Assembly: GCA_013398295.1 (NCBI GenBank)
Contig: VZSF01008218.1
Location: forward strand, 1-64,000
Source of the DNA: Chionis minor
Taxonomy: Eukaryota; Chordata; Aves; Charadriiformes; Chionididae
Length of the DNA stretch: 64,000 nucleotides
Direction of reading: 5' to 3'
Of the stretch, positions 61,884 to 64,000 are shown piece after piece. A program made the position numbers and the translations under genes. Below the pieces are notes generated by a model that did not search any database, was not told where the DNA came from, and saw only the letters and a program-made list of their open reading frames with translations. Every line of letters starts with the position of its first letter. The stretch's first letter is position 1.

Positions 61884-64000
61884 TGGTCACCTTTGTAAAG
61901 CTAATGCCATGTAGGAAATGTAACTTCTGAGAAATACATGAATTGTGTTTAAACAATGGCAAGGACTATATCTCAAAAGGCTGCTGTGCCTTAAGAAGCC
62001 ACCGTCAATGCAGAATTGCGGACAATGACATATCTATATTCGATTGGTTAGCTAAATTTTAAACACAGTATCTCTATTGATCACACAGAAACAGTAGTTT
62101 AGGAAAAAGGTAACTTCATTCTTCTGAGTACAGTGCAATAATTTCAACTGCTGGTGAAAAGAAAGAGGGACATAGGAGAACAGGAACGGAAGAAGGACAT
62201 CTTGTTCCTTTAGTCCATTTTCTCTTTGGTCAGTGCAAGCTGTGGGCTTCAGTTTGGATAACAACAATGACTTTCATTGAGTTTTGTAATATAATTAAGC
62301 AAATATGATATACACTATTTTGCTTAAGAAGCTAGAATAGTACAAATTTGATATGGCATATGTTCAGTGATTAAGTACCAGTGAACAGGTTTTATGTTGA
62401 TGAAGTAGACATGCTTTCATGGAGATCAGTTCTTTGCCCGGTGCTGTGTAACCTTTTTATTAGTGAGATAAAACTCACTAAAATTTAGTACGCACATCTG
62501 ATAGTCCTTTAAAGGTGTCAAGTATGAGGGGAAATTTTAATATTATCGTTGTATTTGTTAGTGGCACAACTACCCCTGCAACACCATGTTCAGATGTGGT
62601 GAAGGCTGTGGTTCTAGAAAGTTGCTGGCAGACTGAAGAAAGAACTGAAGGGAATAAGGCAAGTGATTTCTTAGAAGAGTGGACAACATAAGTTATGGTG
62701 AAAAAATCCAGGAAATTTTTTCTATCTTGGGTAACCAAGGGGGCATGAAGAGAAGAGTTGATCACAGTACGTCAACAGCATCACCTCAAGTGAACGGCAG
62801 CATGAGCAGGAAGATTCACAGCTTCCACCTAATGGGCAGTGGATACGAAAAGAACCAACTGTTGTAACTGAAGGTTATGTACCCAGGGTAGAAAAGAGAA
62901 GAATTTTAATGGCAGTGCTAGTTTGTTGGAACAGGTTTCCTAGAATTGCGACAGGCTTTACATAGATGGCAGCTCTTTAGCCGAGGCTGGAGGTACTTAG
63001 TACGTGTCAGCTGTGCAAGTAACCATGGTAACAGCTGAAACCAAGAAAAGTTCAACAGTCCTTTAAGTTACTCCATCTGTCTTACAAAAACCCCACCCCT
63101 CATCCCTGAATAGCAGGATGTCCTGAAGCGATGCAGATTTGGGGGGAATAGTTTCTAGAGCTGAGGGATAGATTCTGTCAAGTGCTTGCTGCGTTTTATG
63201 GGTAGGGACCACTAGTTAGAGCATGGCTTCAGCAGGAGCACAGAAAGGCTCTCAAAGAGGCAGAACTCAATGCGTTTTAGGACGCATTAAATCCATCACC
63301 TCGAGAAACAAAAAGTTCTTACTGGTATTTCATGGCTAGATCGAACTCCAAAAATCCACATGCAGAGCTTGGAAGAGGACTTTTGAGATAAAAAACCGTC
63401 TTCTGCTGTTTTTTCTCTCCTCTCATGCATGGACATGACTTATTAGTAAGTTCAAGAAAAGAATTATAAAAATTGATTAGGTTACTTATGTTACGAGGTT
63501 CACCTCCCTCTTGTTATGCCTCTCATATATATAAAAGTGGACAAGAAGTCACAGACATCTCTGACCTACTTTATGTAGGACATTTCTTTATTTCAGACAG
63601 TTAAGAAATCCTAAAGCAACTGTACTGCAAAAGTGGTTTTTGTGTACTCCAGTTTTGTCTTTGTGTTTTTAACAAATGTATATAACTATATTTTCTATAG
63701 CTATTCTTGATTTCCTTGCTCTGTTATAGTGTCTAGCATCTCCCATTGTTTTTAGTGTGTTTTGATTCACTAAACTAGGTAAATATACTGATGTGTTACT
63801 GTCTTATGGCACTGCGGTTTAATGCTTTTGTATCTGAGTTCTTTATCTTTCCTGCTTTAATTTGTGAATATCCTAAAATTACTTCCTGTTCCTGTGGCTA
63901 ATCATTCTCATCAGAGTTTGTTTTCTGAGCAGGTGCTTTATAAATTAATAATATATTGGTTAACCTTGTGATTTATATCCCCCAAGTTCCTGTATTTGTA
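61884..64000. other. Unique non-coding DNA
   Basis: No gene, RNA or repeat is recognised. Open frames of 62-95 codons (for example 62478-62765 minus) have no domain. Confidence 0.5.

Noticed and set aside
1..64000. A prokaryotic operon, defence system, prophage or tRNA/rRNA genes
   Set aside because: No ribosome-binding-site-led gene series, no conserved protein, no tRNA- or rRNA-like sequence. CR1 copies and non-coding character indicate a vertebrate genome.

Overview
The window reads as vertebrate, most likely avian, nuclear DNA that is non-coding throughout. The clearest clue is three copies of CR1, the dominant LINE of birds, all lying on the minus strand. Each has the CR1 octamer 3' tail (ATTCTRTG repeated), and the two longer ones keep readable pieces of the C-terminal part of CR1 ORF2. 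The rest is AT-rich, has many long A or T homopolymers, and is poor in transposons. No exon, RNA gene, operon, CRISPR array or prokaryotic gene can be supported. The longest open frame outside repeats (about 162 codons) is of a length expected by chance in 64 kb of AT-rich DNA.

Layout. 1-11.7 kb: unique AT-rich DNA with a diverged local duplication (about 2.9 and 3.75 kb), a perfect inverted repeat at 3908-3935 and several homopolymers. 11.67-12.30 kb: the longest CR1. 12.3-34 kb: unique DNA with an unusual AT block flanked by direct repeats (15529-15615) and several stretches that look like regulatory conserved non-coding elements. 34.1-35.0 kb: a degenerate A-rich repeat followed by a 290-bp polypyrimidine tract. 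41.4-41.84 kb: second CR1. 44.06-44.16 kb: an A-rich then G-rich tract containing a 17-N gap. 49.85-53.78 kb: a direct tandem duplication of 1965 bp whose copies are separated by a single N. 61.7-61.9 kb: third CR1 fragment.

The most striking signal is the 1965-bp duplication. The copies appear to differ at only two bases, both within 75 bp of the left edge of the unit, and they are joined by one ambiguous base. This fits two overlapping contig ends that were not merged better than it fits a biological duplication. If so, the true locus is about 1966 bp shorter.

No undescribed biological system was found. The low repeat content, the lack of exons, and several blocks dense in homeodomain, SOX and octamer-like words suggest a gene desert or a large intron with distal regulatory elements. 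That is an inference that needs cross-species alignment.
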